Of a stretch of DNA of 6,838 nt, positions 5,702 through 6,838 are shown one piece after another (the stretch's first letter is position 1; each line of letters starts with the position of its first letter). Under the pieces are notes generated by a model. That model made no database searches and had not been told where the DNA came from. It was given only the letters and a program-made list of their open reading frames with translations. The stretch is from Parcubacteria group bacterium CG11_big_fil_rev_8_21_14_0_20_41_14 (GTDB lineage Bacteria > Patescibacteriota > Patescibacteriia > UBA2169): the NCBI GenBank assembly GCA_002787075.1, contig PCVT01000043.1, positions 2,543 through 9,380 of the forward strand. Direction: 5' to 3'. The position numbers were made by a program, and so were the translations under genes.

Positions 5702-6838
5702 AACGCTAGTTTGGCGAAGAGCGTTCTGGGCAGGGCTGTTTTTCATTATGTTCGTATTTAATGGATTATTATTATTGACATACGTAAGCAATAATCGCAA
5801 TGCTCTTGTGTATAATCCTTTTGTAAAGTCAGCTTTGCCATTTTATCGCGGCATACGGGAAATTACTAACAGCATTATAGATACAGCATTCATTTTCAAA
5901 ATGCGCAGAGATATTGGCATTTCGCAATATCGCTTAGAAGTAAAAACCAGCGATTTGCGCAAGCTGAATGAGGCAATTCCGAGTTCTTTGTCAGACGAAG
6001 TAATCAGTGGCGCGCTTCTATTCACTGAAGACATGGAAGAAACCGTTAAAGGCGTGTTTTATTATGAGGACAAAGCATATGACGTAAAGGTCCGATATCG
6101 TGGCGAGAACGCAAATCATTGGACTCGCGCGAAAAAATCTTGGCAGATAAAATTTGACAAAGATACTCCATTCAATGGATTGCGCACGCTTAAGTTGATT
6201 ATTCCGTCTGACCGAGAATATTTTGCCGAGGCATTGAATAATTATCGTGCGAAAAAATTAGGCCTTATTGTTCCTGATGCCGAGTTTGTCCAGTTATACG
6301 TGAATAATGATTATTATGGCGTGTATTTCGCGATTGAAGATTTTTCAAGCGAATTTTTGGAAAAGAGTAATAAGCCAGCTGATGCGAATATCTACGCTTC
6401 AGAAGATTCTCAAGCCATTGATTCGCAAGCAACGATTTTTGACAGTTCAAATTTTTGGCGCAAAGAAGCCGAAGATAAACTTTTTGATTTTGAAAATTTT
6501 TCTGAATTGGATTTTTTACTCTCGCAAATGGGCCGTCCTGACTTTGTGGATATTGCGCCGGATATAATAGATATGGAAAGTTTCTACAACTGGAATATTG
6601 TTTCAATTCTTGCTGGCAGTGGTCATCAGAGCAATTTTGGAAACATGCGCTTGTATTTTAATAGCGCAAAAGGAAAGTTTGAGTTTCTTTCTTGGGATGT
6701 AGGGATCAAGAGTTATCTACCATTTGACATAACAAATGAACTGACAAAAAAAATCCTCTCAAATCCGGAATACTATAAAGAACGTAATCAGCACTTATGG
6801 AATTATGTGAGCGATGACAAAAATCTGAATGATGATTT
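5679..6838 (+). CDS. Membrane-anchored CotH-kinase-family protein, 3' end outside window
   Basis: The frame is open from ATG 5679 to the window end (386 complete codons plus two bases). An in-frame TAA at 5661-5663 makes 5679 the first possible ATG, and the start overlaps the P-loop gene by 23 bases. Residues 1-14 are basic and are followed by one hydrophobic helix (about 15-36), so a signal anchor with the rest outside the membrane is likely. From residue 135 the CotH fold appears: VRYRGENANHW (138-148), KKSWQIKFD (152-160, candidate ATP-site lysine), LKLIIPSDRE then ALNNYRAKKLGLIVPD (171-200), VQLYVNNDYYGVYFAIEDF (204-222, conserved Glu220), and GSGHQSNFGNMRLYF (313-327) before FLSWDVG (336-342, Asp340). 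CotH of Bacillus is an atypical protein kinase. Here the second acid of the usual WDxD is Gly342, and the catalytic-loop region has His rather than an obvious Asp, so activity is uncertain. It may be an ATP-dependent or structural envelope protein acting on the glycan. Confidence 0.8.
   Translation, partial: MNLLKTIKTLVWRRAFWAGLFFIMFVFNGLLLLTYVSNNRNALVYNPFVKSALPFYRGIREITNSIIDTAFIFKMRRDIGISQYRLEVKTSDLRKLNEAIPSSLSDEVISGALLFTEDMEETVKGVFYYEDKAYDVKVRYRGENANHWTRAKKSWQIKFDKDTPFNGLRTLKLIIPSDREYFAEALNNYRAKKLGLIVPDAEFVQLYVNNDYYGVYFAIEDFSSEFLEKSNKPADANIYASEDSQAIDSQATIFDSSNFWRKEAEDKLFDFENFSELDFLLSQMGRPDFVDIAPDIIDMESFYNWNIVSILAGSGHQSNFGNMRLYFNSAKGKFEFLSWDVGIKSYLPFDITNELTKKILSNPEYYKERNQHLWNYVSDDKNLNDD

Larger units (their letters stand above)
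2..6838 (+). other. Probable single polycistronic glycan-biosynthesis unit, open at both ends
   Basis: All eight genes share one strand. The junctions are +7, -4, -11, +9, +13, +1 and -23 bases, leaving no room for internal promoters or terminators outside coding sequence. I found no GC-rich hairpin followed by a T-run at any junction. The promoter must therefore lie left of the window or inside a gene, and the terminator to the right. Co-transcription is inferred from spacing, not shown. Confidence 0.75.

Noticed and set aside
5286..5760. A 15-base direct repeat (ttatgttcgtattta) at 5286-5300 and 5746-5760
   Set aside because: Both copies encode hydrophobic MFVF within two separate coding regions in register; a single pair with no flanking repeat structure is most likely chance plus similar hydrophobic coding.
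6265..6606. 113-codon minus-strand frame and an overlapping 86-codon + strand frame (6307-6567)
   Set aside because: Both are out-of-frame readings of the CotH-like gene, whose own frame continues uninterrupted with recognisable family motifs across this region.

Overview
The window looks like part of a surface-glycan (capsule, O-antigen or exopolysaccharide) gene cluster from an AT-rich bacterium. It holds eight genes, all on the + strand and packed almost without spacing. GC is roughly 38-40% by eye. Proteins are lysine-rich, starts lack convincing Shine-Dalgarno sequences, and GCG and CGC codons are used heavily despite the AT-rich background. The compact genes and SD-poor starts would suit a Patescibacteria/CPR (Parcubacteria-like) genome, but no marker gene is present and this assignment is an inference.

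Layout: (1) 2-196, the 3' part of a gene for a small excisionase/MerR-type helix-turn-helix protein, cut by the window edge. (2) 204-1361, a GT4-type glycosyltransferase. (3) 1358-2110, a NodB/CE4 polysaccharide deacetylase whose start overlaps the preceding stop as ATGA. (4) 2100-2717, a small class I SAM methyltransferase overlapping gene 3 by 11 bases. (5) 2727-4370, a full-length NodU/CmcH/TobZ-type O-carbamoyltransferase. (6) 4384-5121, a second, unrelated SAM methyltransferase. (7) 5123-5701, a small P-loop kinase-like protein starting one base after gene 6. (8) 5679-6838 and beyond, a membrane-anchored CotH-kinase-family protein overlapping gene 7 by 23 bases and open at the right edge.

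The largest gap between genes is 13 bases, so no stretch over 300 bases lacks a gene. I see no promoter, terminator, RNA gene, repeat array or mobile element. The arrangement reads as the middle of one polycistronic unit. A glycosyltransferase adds a sugar, and the sugar or chain is then tailored by deacetylation, methylation (two enzymes) and carbamoylation. A P-loop enzyme and a membrane-bound CotH-like putative kinase may add phosphate-dependent steps. Family assignments are well supported by motifs. The glycan, the substrates and the order of reactions cannot be read from the sequence.
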